Counted from the stretch's first letter, positions 1-9,293 are shown. The stretch: DNA of 64,000 bases from Devosia sp. A16 (GCF_001402915.1 NZ_CP012945.1:4968995-5032994), one strand, 5' to 3'. Made by a program: numbers and translations. Notes: generated from the letters alone by a model not told the origin.

Positions 1-1
1 C

Positions 2-592
2 TTCCAGACGCTTGGTCCGCTGATCACCATCCTGCTCGCCTGGGCTCTGCTTCGCCAGCCGCCCACCCTGATGAAGATCGTCTCGATCCTGATCGGGGCG
101 GTCGGCGTCAGCTTGGTGATCCTGCGCGCCGATGCTGGCATGGACATGCTCGGCGTCGGCGCCGCGCTCTGCAGCGTCGTTGCCGGCTCGCTCGGCGGCA
201 TCCTGATCAACCGCTGGGGCCGGCCAGCCGAGATGTCCCTGGTGAGCTTCACTGCCTGGCAGTTGCTGATCGGGGGAGCGGAACTCGCGGTGCTGGCGCT
301 GCTCGTCGGCGATCTGCCCGCGGCCATAGATTGGACCAACGCGCTGGGGCTGGCCATCCTCGCGGTGGTGCTGACGGCCCTGCCCTTCATCCTGTGGTTC
401 CGCGCCATCGTGGCGCTCGGCGCGGCGTCGGTGATCCCATTCGTACTGGTGACGCCGGTGGTCGCCTTCGTCCTCGATGCGGCGATCCGCAACGTCGTGC
501 CCAGCCCGCTGCAACTTGTGGGGGTCGTGCTGGTGATGACCGGGTTGGTCGTCAACCAATGGGCCGGGCTGCGGGCGGACAGACCAGGCTGA
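2..592 (+). CDS. EamA/DMT-superfamily transporter, 5' end cut by the window
   Basis: The reading frame is open from base 2, so the start lies upstream of the window; about 196 residues of the C-terminal part remain. The visible protein is a series of hydrophobic helices separated by short polar loops, with the second EamA half (final segments around VIPFVLVTPVVAFVLDA and LQLVGVVLVMTG) typical of drug/metabolite transporters of the inner membrane. The substrate cannot be read from sequence. Its TGA directly abuts the stop codon of the convergent HxlR gene (bases 590-595), leaving no room for a separate terminator. Confidence 0.85.
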   Translation, partial: FQTLGPLITILLAWALLRQPPTLMKIVSILIGAVGVSLVILRADAGMDMLGVGAALCSVVAGSLGGILINRWGRPAEMSLVSFTAWQLLIGGAELAVLALLVGDLPAAIDWTNALGLAILAVVLTALPFILWFRAIVALGAASVIPFVLVTPVVAFVLDAAIRNVVPSPLQLVGVVLVMTGLVVNQWAGLRADRPG

Positions 593-1066
593 TCACCAGG
601 CGAGGCGCCTGGCCTCTTCCTCGCGCTCGGCGAACCGCTCCCGGGCCTCCACGACGCGATGGCGGTTGGCATGGGCCCAGTTGCCGATGACGCGCAACGG
701 CTCCTGCAGCTCCTCGCCCATCTCGGTGAGCGCATAGTCGACGCGCGGCGGGATGCTGGGAATCACCTTGCGTGAAACGAACCCATCCTTTTCGAGATCG
801 CGCAGCGTTGCCGTCAGCATCTTTTGCGACACGCCCTCGATCTGCCGCTTGATCTCCGAGAAGCGCTTCGGGCCATCGCTGAGCACCCGGACCACGAGGA
901 TCGTCCACTTGCCGCTGATCTGCGCCAGCACCTCGTGCACGGGCAGCATTGCGCGCTGGCATTGGGCCATGTTGTGCGGTTCGGGACTGTCGCCGTCGAA
1001 CAATGCCGCGACGGCGTCCGGAGCTGCCGTCGGCAGCGGTTCCGTGGGGGTGACCAGGTCGTCCAT
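593..1066 (-). CDS. HxlR-family winged-helix transcriptional regulator
   Basis: 157 residues. After a poorly conserved 30-residue N-terminus comes the HxlR core: a cysteine in NMAQCQRAM, then ISGKWTILVVRVL, GPKRFSEIKRQI and the recognition helix VSQKMLTATLRDLEKDGFVSR, followed by a wing (PRVDYALTEMGEEL). HxlR proteins bind DNA as dimers and often control a divergent oxidoreductase gene in response to electrophiles or quinones. Here the divergent neighbour is an FMN reductase, and the intergenic space carries nested inverted repeats, so control of that gene and of itself is likely (inference). Confidence 0.88.
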   Translation of the reverse strand: MDDLVTPTEPLPTAAPDAVAALFDGDSPEPHNMAQCQRAMLPVHEVLAQISGKWTILVVRVLSDGPKRFSEIKRQIEGVSQKMLTATLRDLEKDGFVSRKVIPSIPPRVDYALTEMGEELQEPLRVIGNWAHANRHRVVEARERFAEREEEARRLAW

Positions 1067-1109
1067 GCGTAACTCCGTCTCGAAACGGTGCCGTCTTGTG
1101 CACCTCTGC

Positions 1110-1168
1110 GGTAGTCACCAACATAGCGCCAGTTACTGACGGTGACTAGGTCTCTGTTGGTGGCTACC
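1110..1168. promoter_or_regulatory. Nested inverted repeats between hxlR-like and FMN-reductase genes
   Basis: The 13-mer ggtagtcaccaac at 1110-1122 is mirrored by gttggtggctacc at 1156-1168 (12 of 13 positions complementary). Inside it, tagtcacc at 1112-1119 is mirrored exactly by ggtgacta at 1141-1148. The same half-site is thus present three times in a divergent promoter region, as expected for a dimeric HxlR operator. Binding itself is inferred. Confidence 0.5.
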
Positions 1169-1196
1169 CATGCACTCCCTACAAGGCAGACAGTCA

Positions 1197-1796
1197 ATGA
1201 GCAGCAAGCCACGCATCGGCATCATTCTTTCCACTACCCGCGAAACCCGCTTCGCCGACCGTCCGGCACAATGGGTGCTCGACATCGCCAGGGCCCGCGG
1301 CGACGCCGATTACGAGATCGTCGATCTCAGGGACTATCCCATGCCGTTGTTCGAGGCGGCGATGTCGCCCGGCTATGCACCGATCGAGCATGAAGTGACC
1401 AAGCGCTGGGCGGCCAAGATCAATGAACTGGACGGCTACATCTTCATCACCGCCGAATACAATCACTCGATCACCGGCGCCCTGAAGAACGCCCTCGACC
1501 ATGTCTATCACGAGCCCAAGCGCAAGCCGGCAGCGTTCGTCGGCTATGGCGGCGTGGGCGGCGCGCGCGCAGTGGAACAGCTGCGGCTGATCCTCATCGA
1601 ATTGCAGATGGCCCCCACCCGCTCTGCCGTGCATGTCGGCATGGAGCCGATGCTCGGCATGCTCCGGAACGGCAAGGATTTCGGCGACTACGATTATCTG
1701 GGCGCATCGGTGGGGCCGATGCTCGACGAGCTCCTGTGGTGGACCAGAGTGCTGAAGGCCGGCCGCGACGACGCCGCGCTCGCCCAGGCAGCCTGA
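1197..1796 (+). CDS. NADPH-dependent FMN reductase / flavodoxin-like oxidoreductase
   Basis: 199 residues from the ATG at 1197, chosen because an aagg-type ribosome site lies about 10 bases upstream; an ATG at 1170 would add nine unlikely residues. The fold is flavodoxin-like: RIGIILSTTRETRFADRPA is the FMN phosphate-binding strand-loop, EYNHSITGALKNALDHVY the conserved flavin-contact helix of the NADPH-dependent FMN reductase family (PF03358), and GYGGVGGARAVEQLR the following segment. It is expected to reduce FMN, quinones or similar electrophiles in the cytoplasm. It is divergent from the HxlR regulator, a common pairing for inducible quinone/azo reductases. Confidence 0.88.
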   Translation: MSSKPRIGIILSTTRETRFADRPAQWVLDIARARGDADYEIVDLRDYPMPLFEAAMSPGYAPIEHEVTKRWAAKINELDGYIFITAEYNHSITGALKNALDHVYHEPKRKPAAFVGYGGVGGARAVEQLRLILIELQMAPTRSAVHVGMEPMLGMLRNGKDFGDYDYLGASVGPMLDELLWWTRVLKAGRDDAALAQAA

Positions 1797-1938
1797 CGCT
1801 CCGGCCTCTCAGCTACAGATTCATACGGCGCCCGGGGAACTTCCGGGCGTTCCGGAACTTAATCGGGCTGCGAGGGACGGCGCGCGGATGCGGACGCTTT
1901 CCGTTCCTCGGAACGATGGAGAGCTTATCCTGGCCCGC

Positions 1939-2409
1939 ATGATCGCCTCGATCGCGCTGTTCTGTGCAGTCGCTTTGGTCGCTGCAGCATTTACGGTTCT
2001 CGGCTTCCGGTACAGCACCGCTGTGGTTGCGCAGCTGGCGGCCGCCGCCCCGGTACGAACCGACAATCTCAAACCCCGATATGAGCCGCGTTTCGCGTTG
2101 GCCAAGGCCGCCGACCTCGATGTCGCGCGGTCCGTACCGGTCAAGCCGGTAGCGCAAGCGCTGCCGCCCGAAGCGGCACTCCAGCCGGCGCCGGGGTTCA
2201 CCCACAGCGTGACGGTCGAAGCCCTGCGGGTAAGGTCCGGCCCGGGACGGACCCAGCCCCAGGTGTTCACGCTCAAAGGCGGCACCTGGGTCAACATCAG
2301 CGACAATGTGCGCGGCTGGGTCCGGATCACCGACCAGGCAGGCAAGACCGGCTGGGTCTATGGCAGTTTGTTGCGCCCACTCGACACCGCGCAGGTGCAG
2401 GCCCGCTGA
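1939..2409 (+). CDS. Membrane-anchored or exported SH3-domain protein
   Basis: 156 residues from the ATG at 1939, which places a hydrophobic signal/anchor helix (MIASIALFCAVALVAAAF) at the very N-terminus; an in-frame ATG at 1888 would add 17 residues and cannot be excluded. A proline/alanine-rich spacer follows. The C-terminal 65 residues form a bacterial SH3 (SH3b) domain with VEALRVRSGPGRT, GTWVNISDNVRGWVRI and GKTGWVYGSLL. SH3b domains usually bind peptidoglycan peptides, so a periplasmic envelope role is plausible. A perfect inverted repeat, cgttcc-tc-ggaacg, lies between the two candidate starts. Confidence 0.72.
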   Translation: MIASIALFCAVALVAAAFTVLGFRYSTAVVAQLAAAAPVRTDNLKPRYEPRFALAKAADLDVARSVPVKPVAQALPPEAALQPAPGFTHSVTVEALRVRSGPGRTQPQVFTLKGGTWVNISDNVRGWVRITDQAGKTGWVYGSLLRPLDTAQVQAR

Positions 2410-2502
2410 CGCCCCTGCACACGAATCGCTGCTCCGGTCCGCCGCGATGGGAGCACGACAGCAGCCGGCATCCGCTTGACCTCCGGGTGCCGGCTGTGGA
2501 CT

Positions 2503-2835
2503 TCACGCAGCCTCGGAATCCTTTGCCGCGCTGGGCGCCAGCGTCACGCGCATGCCGTCCAGATCTTCGCTGAGCAGGATCTGGCAACTGAGCCGCGAGT
2601 TCGGCTTCTTGTCGAGCGTCGAGTAGAGCAGATCTTCCTCGTCGTCGCTCGGTTCGGGTAGCTTCTCGAACCAGCCATCCTCGACATAGACGTGGCACGT
2701 GGCGCACGAACACGCGCCCCCGCACTCTGCCTTGATGTTGAGGCCCCAGTCGCGGATCACTTCCATCGTGCGCCAGCCATCGAGCCCTTCGAGCTCGTGT
2801 TCGACTCCGGATTGGTCGGTGACGAGGATCTTCAT
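2503..2835 (-). CDS. Adrenodoxin-type [2Fe-2S] ferredoxin
   Basis: 110 residues from the ATG at 2835 (MKILVTDQSGVEHEL). The cluster motif is intact: [14 protein letters not shown] gives three of the four cysteine ligands and LSCQI near residue 92 the fourth. This spacing is of the adrenodoxin/putidaredoxin class, not the plant class. It lies downstream of, and in the same direction as, the thioredoxin-reductase-like ferredoxin-NADP reductase and the sulfite reductase operon. I infer that it carries electrons from that reductase to siroheme enzymes, although a general role is equally possible. A long hairpin separates it from the reductase gene. Confidence 0.88.
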   Translation of the reverse strand: MKILVTDQSGVEHELEGLDGWRTMEVIRDWGLNIKAECGGACSCATCHVYVEDGWFEKLPEPSDDEEDLLYSTLDKKPNSRLSCQILLSEDLDGMRVTLAPSAAKDSEAA

Positions 2836-2859
2836 CGTGCCGGGCTCCCGGCGCGATGG

Positions 2860-2956
2860 CAGTCGGCAGTCGGCAGTCGGCAGTAGAATAGGCTCGCCAA
2901 GCCACTGCACGCCGCTCGCAGAAAGCGTCCGACTGCCGACCGCCGACTGCCGACTG
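2860..2956. repeat. Inverted pair of 7-bp tandem repeats (cagtcgg)n
   Basis: The left arm 2860-2884 is three and a half copies of cagtcgg. The right arm 2932-2956 is its reverse complement with 24 of 25 positions matching, around a 47-base loop. It fills the space between the ferredoxin and the ferredoxin reductase genes, which are transcribed in the same direction. The arms could form a large hairpin in the mRNA that separates expression of the two genes, or be a mobile palindromic repeat. Confidence 0.75.
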
Positions 2957-2962
2957 ACGTCA

Positions 2963-4101
<1,139 letters not shown>

Positions 4102-4110
4102 GAACTTTGA

Positions 4111-5397
4111 TCAGGCGTTCTCGAGCGCGCGGCGCAGGAACGGACGGGTGCCAACCGGCACCTCGGTCAGGCCGACCGGCTGATAGAACAGGTCGACGGT
4201 GGCGAGCTTGCCCTCCTCGAGGGCTTTGCGGGTCGGCTCATGCTTGACCACGAAGGCGTTCATGCCGCACCGGCGCATGTGCGGAATCTGATCGTGCAGC
4301 ACGTCGCCCACGGCCCGCAACTCGCCCTTGTAGCCGTACCGCTCGGCGATGAGGCGCGAGGAGGAATAGCCGCGACCGTCGCCGAAGGCCGGGAAGTTGA
4401 TGGCGATCGAGCTGAAGCGATCGAGATCGCCTTTGACCAGCTCGACATTGTCGCCCGGCGAGACCAGGAGACCCACCGGATGCGGGTTGGCCAGTACGGC
4501 CTCTCGATGCTCGAGGAACACCGGCAGCGGAATATGCGTGTAACGCACGGTGCCGGGATCATCGCCCTCGCCCCAGGCGCGGAACGGGTCGGCGATGAAG
4601 GCGCCGTCCTTGAAAAGGTTCAATTCCTGAGCGGCCATGGGTTTGGCGATGGCTCCGTTGAAATCGAAATGGATGCCGCACTCTTTCTTGTTGAGCCCGC
4701 GCCAGCGGCCGGCACGCGGATCTTCGCCTTCGGCCACCACGCTCGTGCACGGCGCGCAACCGATCGACTTGTAGCCCTTATTGTACAGCGGGTGCTCGGG
4801 CAACCCATACTTGAGCTTGTAGGTCGTGATATCGGCATCGGAGAAATAGGCCAGCGGATTGACCTTGATACGGTCATCGCTGGTCAGCTCGAAATGCGGC
4901 AGCACGCCGCGCTCGGCGGTCTGGTAGCGCTTGCGGCCGGTGACCCAGCCCCCGAAACCCGAGACGGTGGCGTCGAGCGGCTCGGTCTTGCGGATATGGC
5001 AGCACGAATCCGGGTCGGTCTCCCACAGGTCGCCTTTGGGGTCGAAGCGCTCGATATCCTTGCTGTCGGGATGGAGCGCGATGACGTTGGTGAGGCCAAG
5101 GTGCCGCTTCAGCGTCTCGACATAATCGAGCGTTTCGGGGAAGTGCTTGCCGGTCTCGAGGAAATAGACCGGCAGGTCCTTGTTCACCTCCGAGACCATG
5201 TGCAGCAGCACCGAAGAATCGGCGCCGAAAGAGGAGACGATGGCGATGTCGTCGACCAGCAGCTCCTCGACGGCCTGGCGCAGCACGGCGACGCCGTCCA
5301 TCTCGTCGAACATGCCATTGAGCGACATGATGCCGAGTTCACGCAGCTTGTCCGGCTTATGGGCCCGAACGCCCGAAGCGACGGCTAGATCAAGCAT
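4111..5397 (-). CDS. cysH: Assimilatory APS/PAPS reductase fused to a DUF934 domain
   Basis: 428 residues. The start is the ATG at 5397, which overlaps the sulfite reductase stop in the string ATGCTTGA. Residues 1-250 are a CysH: SSFGADSSVLLHM is the PP-loop, CCHIRK (C132, C133) and CAPC (C214, C217) are the four 4Fe-4S ligands that mark the APS-reducing type, and ECGIH (C240) carries the catalytic cysteine. Residues 260-428, starting at LFKDGAFIAD and including RGYSSSRLIAERYGY, are a DUF934 domain, which in related operons I expect as a separate gene. The protein should reduce adenylyl sulfate to sulfite in the cytoplasm. A true fusion is the simplest reading, but a one-base consensus error at the junction could create it. 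Confidence 0.88.
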   Translation of the reverse strand: MLDLAVASGVRAHKPDKLRELGIMSLNGMFDEMDGVAVLRQAVEELLVDDIAIVSSFGADSSVLLHMVSEVNKDLPVYFLETGKHFPETLDYVETLKRHLGLTNVIALHPDSKDIERFDPKGDLWETDPDSCCHIRKTEPLDATVSGFGGWVTGRKRYQTAERGVLPHFELTSDDRIKVNPLAYFSDADITTYKLKYGLPEHPLYNKGYKSIGCAPCTSVVAEGEDPRAGRWRGLNKKECGIHFDFNGAIAKPMAAQELNLFKDGAFIADPFRAWGEGDDPGTVRYTHIPLPVFLEHREAVLANPHPVGLLVSPGDNVELVKGDLDRFSSIAINFPAFGDGRGYSSSRLIAERYGYKGELRAVGDVLHDQIPHMRRCGMNAFVVKHEPTRKALEEGKLATVDLFYQPVGLTEVPVGTRPFLRRALENA

Positions 5398-7048
5398 TGC
5401 CGTACAGCGCCTCCTTGAACGGCGCGTCGCCCAGCCGGCGGTAGGCCGCGATGAACGGCTCGTCGGCGCTCTCGCGCTTCGCGATGTAAAGGTCGACCAG
5501 TCGCTCGATCGCAGCCGGCACTTCTTCGACGACGAAGCCGTGGCCGAGGATGTTGCCGATCGCGGCGTTCTCCGTGGCGTCCCCACCCACGGTGATCTGG
5601 TAGAGCTCGGTGCCCTTTTTCTCGACGCCCAGAATGCCGATGTGGCCGACGTGATGGTGGCCGCAGGCGTTGATGCAGCCCGAGATCTTGATCTTCAGGT
5701 CGCCGATCTCGGCCTGCCGCTCGGGCGAGGCGAACTTGCGGCTGAGCTCCTGCGCCAGCGGGATCGAGCGGGCATTGGCCAAGGCACAGAAATCGAGCCC
5801 CGGGCAGCAGATGATGTCGGTGATCTGGCCGGCATTGCCTTCGGCCAGCTCGTGCTCGACCAGCTTGGCGTAAACCGCCGGCAGGTCGGCGATCCGCACA
5901 TGCGGCAGCACCAGGTTCTGCTCGTGGCTGACGCGCAGCTCATCGAACGAATAGCGCTCGGCGAGGTCGGCAACCACATCCATCTGCTTGTCGGTGGCGT
6001 CGCCCGGCGCGCCGCCGGTCGGCTTCAGCGAGATGGTGACAGAGACATAGCCCGGCTGCCGATGCGCGCTGAGGTTGCGCTCGAGCCAGCGGCCGTAAGG
6101 CGGGTTGAGTATCTTTTCCTTCGCCACATCGACGGTGGTCTCGTTGACCAGCTCGTAGTCGGGCTGGGCGAAGTACCTGGTGATCCGGTCGAGCTCTTCC
6201 TGCGGCAGGGTCAGTACACCGCCCTTCACATGGGCGAACTCTTCCTCGACCTGCTCGCGGATGGTGTCGATGCCGGTCTCGTGCACCAGTATCTTGATGC
6301 GCGCCTTGTACTTGTTGTCCCGGCGGCCGTAGCGGTTGTATACGCGCAGGATGCTCTCGAGATAGGCGAGCAGGTGCTCGTGCGGCACGAACGGGCTGAT
6401 CTGCTTGCCGATCATCGGCGTGCGGCCGAGACCGCCGCCGACCCAGACCTCCCAGCCGATCTCGCCAGCCGCGTTGGTCGCCGCCTGCAGGCCGATATCG
6501 TGGAAGCGGATCGCGGCGCGGTCGGTGGTCGAACCGGTCATGGCGATCTTGAACTTGCGCGGCAGGTAGCTGAACTCGGGGTGGAGCGACGACCACTGGC
6601 GCAGGATCTCGGCGACCGGACGCGGATCGATGATTTCGTCGGCCGTGGCGCCGGCGAACTGGTCGGTGGTGATGTTGCGGATGCAGTTGCCCGAGGTCTG
6701 GATGGCGTGCATCTCCACCGACGCGAGGTCGGCCAGGATCTTCGGGATGTCGCGCAGCTTGGGCCAGTTGAACTGAATGTTCTGCCGCGTGGTGAAGTGG
6801 CCATAGCCGCGGTCGTAGTCGCGGGCGATGCGCGCCAGCATGCGCAGCTGCTTCGAGCTCATCGTGCCGTAGGGCACGGCGATCCGCAGCATATAGGCGT
6901 GGAGCTGCAGGTAGAGCCCGTTCATCAGCCGGAGCGGCCGGAACTGATCCTCGTTGAGCTCACCGGTCAGACGGCGGGCCACCTGGTCGGAAAACTGCGC
7001 CGTGCGCTCCTTCACGAACGCGGCGTCGAACTCGTCATATCGATACAT
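5390..7048 (-). CDS. cysI: Siroheme-dependent nitrite/sulfite reductase
   Basis: 552 residues, the normal size for the ferredoxin-type hemoprotein. The two nitrite/sulfite reductase half-domains are visible. TTRQNIQFNWPKL and GNCIRNITTD belong to the first 4Fe-4S/siroheme domain. In the second (about residues 410-460), CCPGLDFC and GCINACGHHHVG provide the four cysteines that bridge the 4Fe-4S cluster and siroheme. Sulfite is reduced by six electrons to sulfide. The gene lies between DUF2849 (14-base overlap) and CysH-DUF934 (8-base overlap), so the operon is translationally coupled, and the assignment to sulfite rather than nitrite rests on this context. Confidence 0.92.
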   Translation of the reverse strand: MYRYDEFDAAFVKERTAQFSDQVARRLTGELNEDQFRPLRLMNGLYLQLHAYMLRIAVPYGTMSSKQLRMLARIARDYDRGYGHFTTRQNIQFNWPKLRDIPKILADLASVEMHAIQTSGNCIRNITTDQFAGATADEIIDPRPVAEILRQWSSLHPEFSYLPRKFKIAMTGSTTDRAAIRFHDIGLQAATNAAGEIGWEVWVGGGLGRTPMIGKQISPFVPHEHLLAYLESILRVYNRYGRRDNKYKARIKILVHETGIDTIREQVEEEFAHVKGGVLTLPQEELDRITRYFAQPDYELVNETTVDVAKEKILNPPYGRWLERNLSAHRQPGYVSVTISLKPTGGAPGDATDKQMDVVADLAERYSFDELRVSHEQNLVLPHVRIADLPAVYAKLVEHELAEGNAGQITDIICCPGLDFCALANARSIPLAQELSRKFASPERQAEIGDLKIKISGCINACGHHHVGHIGILGVEKKGTELYQITVGGDATENAAIGNILGHGFVVEEVPAAIERLVDLYIAKRESADEPFIAAYRRLGDAPFKEALYGNA

Positions 7049-7346
7049 GGCCGTCCTCGTCGAGATGCTGCCGGTCGAAGCGCGGAGCCGTCGGGCCCTC
7101 GGCGCGGATGCGCTCGCGGATGCGGTCGGGATAAATCACCCCCTCGCGCAGCGATACGGTTTCGACCTCAATGGAGTTGATGCGTCCGGTCTTCTTGGTG
7201 GCGGCGATGGCAGCATCCTTGGCCTCGGCCTCTTCCCTGAGGAAGACGCGCGCCTGCTGCAGCTCTTCGACCCACTTGCCCGCCCGGTCGAGATAGACCG
7301 TCGCGCCGCTCATCAGCTCATTGCCGGTGAGAATTTCCATGCTCAC
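7035..7346 (-). CDS. DUF2849 protein of the sulfur-assimilation operon
   Basis: 103 residues from a GTG at 7346, which lies five bases after an AAGGTGG ribosome site; an ATG two codons later is the alternative. No catalytic motif is visible. The N-terminal strand-rich part (EILTGNELMSGATVYLDRAGKWVEEL) is typical of DUF2849 proteins, which are found almost only between cysG and the sulfite reductase gene in alphaproteobacteria. Its function is unknown; a helper role for the siroheme enzyme is an inference from position. The start immediately follows the cysG stop. Confidence 0.85.
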   Translation of the reverse strand: MSMEILTGNELMSGATVYLDRAGKWVEELQQARVFLREEAEAKDAAIAATKKTGRINSIEVETVSLREGVIYPDRIRERIRAEGPTAPRFDRQHLDEDGHVSI

Positions 7347-8738
7347 TTACGCCACCTTGAATGCGGAGCTGGCGAGTTCGATCGCCTCGCTCCAGTCGCC
7401 ATGAGCGATTGCCTCGCCCACGAAAATGATTGCCGGCCCGTCTTCGAGCTCGATGGTCCCCGAGGCCAGCGTGCCCAGCGTGCCGCGATAGAGCACCCGG
7501 TCCTTGCGCCCTGCCCTGACCACCACGCCGACCGGGATGCTCGCCGCCGCGCCTTCGGCGATCAGCCGCTCGGCGGTCGGCCCGGCTACGGATTTGCCCA
7601 TGTAGAGTGCCAGCGTCAGCCCGGTCGAGGCGAGCGCCGCCCAGTGCTTCAGCTCCTCGGACTCGGCGCCATGCGCCGTGGCCAGCACGAAGCCGGTCGA
7701 GATCTTGCGCAGCGTTACCGGCGTCGCCGTATCGGCTGCGGCCGCCAACGCCGCGGTGACGCCGGGGACGATATGATAGGCAATGCCCGCGGCCTTCAGC
7801 GCATCGATCTCTTCTCCGGCGCGGCCGAACACCATCGGGTCGCCGCCCTTGAGCCGCGCCACGCGCCTGCCGGCCTTGCCCAAGCGCACGATCAGCGCAT
7901 TGATCTCGGCCTGGGTGAAGGAGTGATGGCCCTTCTGCTTGCCCACGAGGATGCGCTCGGCATCGCGCCGGCCCATCTCGACCGCCGCCGCGGGCACCAG
8001 GTGATCGTGGACGATCACATCGGCCTCCTGCAGCAGGCGCTGGGCCCTGAGGGTCAGCAGATCCTCGGAGCCGGGACCGGCGCCGATCAGCCAGACCACG
8101 CCGGGGCTGTCGCCCTCGGCGCCATGCTGAGCCAGCAGCGCCTCGGCCTTGGCCGCGCCCTGCCCGCGCAGCAGCGCCACCTCGACTTCCGGCGAGGTGA
8201 CCAGTTCCTCGTAGTAGCGGCGCGCGCGCGCGCCGGGCAACAGCGCCGCCACCTTGTCGCGCATCGAGCCGGCGAGCTGGGCCAGCGCCCCGAGGTTCGG
8301 CGACAAGGCCGCTTCGATCCGCGCCCGGATCAGCCGCGCCAGCACGGGCGCATCGCCTTCGGTGGCGACGGCGATGCTCACCGGCGCCCGGTCGATGATC
8401 GAAGGCGTGTAGAAATCGCACTCGTCGGGAACGTCCACCACGTTTAGCGGTATGCGTCGGGCCCGCGCCGCGCGCTTGGCGGCCTCGCCGTCCGGACCGT
8501 GGTCGGCAACGAAAACCAGTGCCGCATCAACGAGATCGTCGTCCTCGAACGGGCGCTCCACCAGTGTGACCGGCACTTCGGAGAAATCGGCTTCGATGTT
8601 CTGGGAGACAATGACGACCAAAGCAGTCGTCTTAGTAACCAACCGGGCTTTGTTGAGGGCTTCTTCTCCACCGCCGATAATGACGATGCGCTGACCCTGG
8701 ACTTTGTAGCTGACGGGGAATGTGTTGAGTTCACCCAT
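7347..8738 (-). CDS. cysG: Siroheme synthase (multifunctional)
   Basis: 463 residues, full length. Residues 1-210 are the precorrin-2 dehydrogenase/ferrochelatase part, with the NAD site QRIVIIGGGEEALNKARLV and the downstream NVVDVPDECDFYTPSII. Residues 215-463 are the uroporphyrinogen-III C-methyltransferase, with VWLIGAGPGSEDLLTLRA, LKGGDPMVFGRAGEE and YHIVPGVTAALAAAA. It makes siroheme from uroporphyrinogen III using SAM, NAD and iron, supplying the cofactor for the reductase encoded two genes downstream. It is the first gene of the operon, and a 23-bp palindrome lies 50 bp upstream. Confidence 0.93.
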   Translation of the reverse strand: MGELNTFPVSYKVQGQRIVIIGGGEEALNKARLVTKTTALVVIVSQNIEADFSEVPVTLVERPFEDDDLVDAALVFVADHGPDGEAAKRAARARRIPLNVVDVPDECDFYTPSIIDRAPVSIAVATEGDAPVLARLIRARIEAALSPNLGALAQLAGSMRDKVAALLPGARARRYYEELVTSPEVEVALLRGQGAAKAEALLAQHGAEGDSPGVVWLIGAGPGSEDLLTLRAQRLLQEADVIVHDHLVPAAAVEMGRRDAERILVGKQKGHHSFTQAEINALIVRLGKAGRRVARLKGGDPMVFGRAGEEIDALKAAGIAYHIVPGVTAALAAAADTATPVTLRKISTGFVLATAHGAESEELKHWAALASTGLTLALYMGKSVAGPTAERLIAEGAAASIPVGVVVRAGRKDRVLYRGTLGTLASGTIELEDGPAIIFVGEAIAHGDWSEAIELASSAFKVA

Positions 8739-8787
8739 TCACGGCCTTTCCGGAGCCGGATACATACTGACTTCGAGACTTCCGGAC

Positions 8788-8810
8788 AAGCTATTGAAAT
8801 TCAATAGCTT
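8788..8810. promoter_or_regulatory. 23-bp palindrome upstream of cysG
   Basis: The arms aagctattgaa (8788-8798) and ttcaatagctt (8800-8810) are perfect reverse complements around one A. It is AT-rich, unlike its surroundings, and lies 50-72 bp before the cysG start, where a promoter or operator of the sulfur operon is expected. The regulator is not identifiable from this window. Confidence 0.55.
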
Positions 8811-8922
8811 TAATGTTTCCTCTGGCCGGTATGGATTAGAATTGCGTTGAGGCCGAACGATGTCAGCCGCGAAAAGAATCCATGCCTGCGTCCCATGGTG
8901 GAACGATGACACTGCTACGGGC

Positions 8923-9293
8923 TCAAAGCGCGCTGCGGATATCGGTCTGACTGAAGTCGTCGCCGACGAAAAGCAAGGGGCAATCACGATCCTTGGCGAG
9001 AGCGTAGGCGAAGCAGTCGCCATAGTTGAGTTTGGCACGGTGCCGGCCCTTTCCGAACTCGGGGAAAGCCTCACCGACCTGGTATGCGAACTCCGCGGTC
9101 ACAGGAACGATGTCGAAATCGAGCCGCCCAAGAAGGTGGCGCATCTGAGGGGAGAGCTCTCGGGCCTCGGCAACAATTAGCGCCTCTGCAACAGTCGCAG
9201 TGGAGATAAGCAACGGGGCTCCATGCTTGATCGCGTCCTTGCTGGCTCGTCTAGTATGATGGCCACCAGCGCGGATGTATCGACTGCAATCAC
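8923..9293 (-). pseudogene. VapC-like PIN-domain toxin with a single-base frameshift
   Basis: Translation starts at a GTG (9293) that overlaps the antitoxin stop as GTGA and reads IAVDTSALVAIILDEP, the PIN-domain N-terminus with the first catalytic aspartate. Around 9250 the frame breaks. The rest of the protein continues in another frame from SKDAIKHGAPLLIS to the stop at 8923, with the other acidic residues kept in VAEALIVAEA, LNYGDCFAYALA and FVGDDFS. One missing base explains it, for example a CCC run read as CC in gagccagc. All catalytic residues survive, so either the toxin was recently inactivated or the base is a sequence error. PIN toxins cleave RNA. Confidence 0.75.

Noticed and set aside
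1888..1938. General-stress sigma factor (EcfG) promoter near the SH3 gene from ggaac and cgtt motifs
   Set aside because: The motifs occur, but never at the required 16-17 base spacing.
8860..9180. A 106-codon plus-strand frame over the toxin gene
   Set aside because: It is antisense to the PIN domain, which explains the sequence through conserved catalytic motifs; no ribosome site or family match for the plus-strand frame.
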